Shown one piece after another: positions 63,399 through 64,000 of a DNA stretch of 64,000 bases. Within the stretch, counting starts at the first letter, position 1; every line of letters begins with the position of its first letter. Where the stretch lies: positions 248,001 through 312,000 of the forward strand of contig MGMF01000021.1 of the NCBI GenBank assembly GCA_001796335.1, given 5' to 3'. The position numbers and the translations under genes were made by a program. The notes under the pieces were generated by a model. That model did no database searches. It had not been told where the DNA came from and saw nothing but the letters and a program-made list of their open reading frames with translations. Source of the stretch: Chloroflexi bacterium GWB2_49_20. GTDB taxonomy: Bacteria; Chloroflexota; Anaerolineae; Anaerolineales; Villigracilaceae.

Positions 63399-63854
63399 TT
63401 ATGAGTGATTTATATACAGCCAGTAGAGCTGAACAACCGCCAGCATAATGCCCAATTGTATAATTCCGGCGCACACGAAAATACCTAAATGAGCGAATAT
63501 AGGTTTTTTGTGTTTAATATCCGAGAAAATGGAGAGACCCCCAAAAATTATGAATACCGGAATATATAAAAATCCTACCGTGAAACCGGCCAGCACACTG
63601 AAAACAACGAGAACCCCGCTATACATCCAGGATATCAGGGAAGCCCGTGGAAACCAAAACAAATAAGCCAAAAAACAGATAACAGCCCCGCTCATCAGTT
63701 CCAGAAAATAAGCTCCAGGCAACAACCAGATGGGCTGGTATGAAACCAGGCTGATCCAAATCGTCACGGTGATAACCAGGCAAACAGCAGCACCAATCCC
63801 GGCAACCATCAACTCAAAGCGGCTTGCTTTATCTTCAGGGGTTGAATTTCCCAT
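63399..63854 (-). CDS. Small multi-pass membrane protein
   Basis: 151 aa from the ATG at 63854 (MGNSTPEDKA), with four or five membrane helices and a basic KHKKP loop. I do not recognise the family. The frame extends to 63938, but that part translates from repeat copy D (HLNKLAKVGVYP is repeat-derived), so I prefer the shorter form. Convergent with the radical SAM locus. Confidence 0.6.
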   Translation of the reverse strand: MGNSTPEDKASRFELMVAGIGAAVCLVITVTIWISLVSYQPIWLLPGAYFLELMSGAVICFLAYLFWFPRASLISWMYSGVLVVFSVLAGFTVGFLYIPVFIIFGGLSIFSDIKHKKPIFAHLGIFVCAGIIQLGIMLAVVQLYWLYINHS

Positions 63855-63868
63855 TTTTTTGCCTGCAC

Positions 63869-63930
63869 TTTCTAATAGTGGGCTGTTGGGGTACACCCCA
63901 ACCTTCGCCAACTTATTGAGATGATACAAT
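63869..63930. repeat. Hairpin repeat copy D (partial)
   Basis: Right end CTTATTGAGATGATAC (63911-63926) and hairpin GTTGGGGT/ACCCCAAC (about 63885-63902). The left boundary TCTCAATAA is degraded. It lies directly upstream of the small membrane protein. Confidence 0.55.
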
Positions 63931-63975
63931 AAAACCATGCCAAATTATAACCACTTTACGATCTGAGGAGTAAGC

Positions 63976-64000
63976 ATGTCCGATCCCATCCAGCTTGCGA
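63976..64000 (+). CDS. Start of a further gene (truncated by the window)
   Basis: ATG at 63976 with GAGGAG (63965-63970) at proper spacing; only MSDPIQLA can be read. Nothing more can be said. Confidence 0.4.

Noticed and set aside
63855-63938. Longer small membrane protein
   Set aside because: The added residues come from repeat copy D; no SD at that start.
1-64000. CRISPR array or prophage
   Set aside because: No regularly spaced direct repeats, no cas genes and no phage structural genes; the only integrase-like gene is degenerate and solitary.

Overview
The window reads as chromosomal DNA of an anaerobic bacterium of the phylum Chloroflexota, most likely class Anaerolineae. This is an inference from gene content, not from a marker gene: lipoprotein-type LytR-CpsA-Psr proteins, a thiolase of the archaeal/SCP type, a 23S-IVP four-helix-bundle gene with its usual flanking repeats, methylmalonyl-CoA enzymes, an F420-type flavoprotein and an oxygen-independent style of purine breakdown. 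There is one tRNA gene, no rRNA, no CRISPR array and no prophage.

Layout. 1-2.4 kb: PrsW-type membrane protease, tRNA-Arg(CCG), PspC-domain protein and an internally duplicated membrane protein. 2.5-3.1 kb: broken REP-associated transposase with palindromes. 3.2-9.1 kb (minus): drug/lipid-type ABC exporter operon (permease, HlyD adaptor, two ATPases, one of them fused to a nucleotidyltransferase-like domain), interrupted by an IVP gene. 9.3-13.9 kb: MFS transporter, HExxH protein, thiolase and two tandem PlsC acyltransferases. 13.9-41.3 kb (mostly minus): a large purine/pyrimidine salvage and catabolism block: hydantoinase, PLP enzyme, xanthine dehydrogenase (FAD subunit and FeS-molybdenum fusion), BMP-type nucleoside ABC importer, carbamate kinase, YgeW-like and PyrB-like carbamoyltransferases, GntR/UTRA regulator, adenine deaminase, 8-oxoguanine deaminase/SsnA-type enzyme and FolD. 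The deaminases would make hypoxanthine and oxidised purines, XDH would oxidise them, hydantoinase and carbamoyltransferases would open and split the ring products, carbamate kinase would yield ATP and FolD would handle one-carbon units. The ssnA promoter carries two identical palindromic operators, probably for the GntR protein encoded in the same operon. 41.5-57.7 kb: MtaB, TPR protein, a histidine kinase that lacks its phospho-acceptor histidine, two LCP proteins, a tyrosine recombinase without catalytic residues, TilS, methylmalonyl-CoA epimerase and mutase, and a CapA-type lipoprotein.

58.0-63.4 kb (plus) holds what I consider the most novel locus: a zinc-ribbon membrane protein, a DUF2207-like membrane protein ending in a cytoplasmic Cys-Ala repeat tail, a PqqD-like/radical SAM/SPASM enzyme, a small PAS protein, and a second PqqD-radical-SAM paralogue that has lost all cluster-binding cysteines. 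It looks like a peptide- or protein-tail maturation system.

Genome-scale features visible here: several genes seem to be transcribed as leaderless mRNAs (the -10 box ends 6-7 nt before the ATG), and a small hairpin repeat bounded by TCTCAATAA occurs at least four times. One structured non-coding RNA candidate of unknown class lies at about 19.7-19.9 kb.
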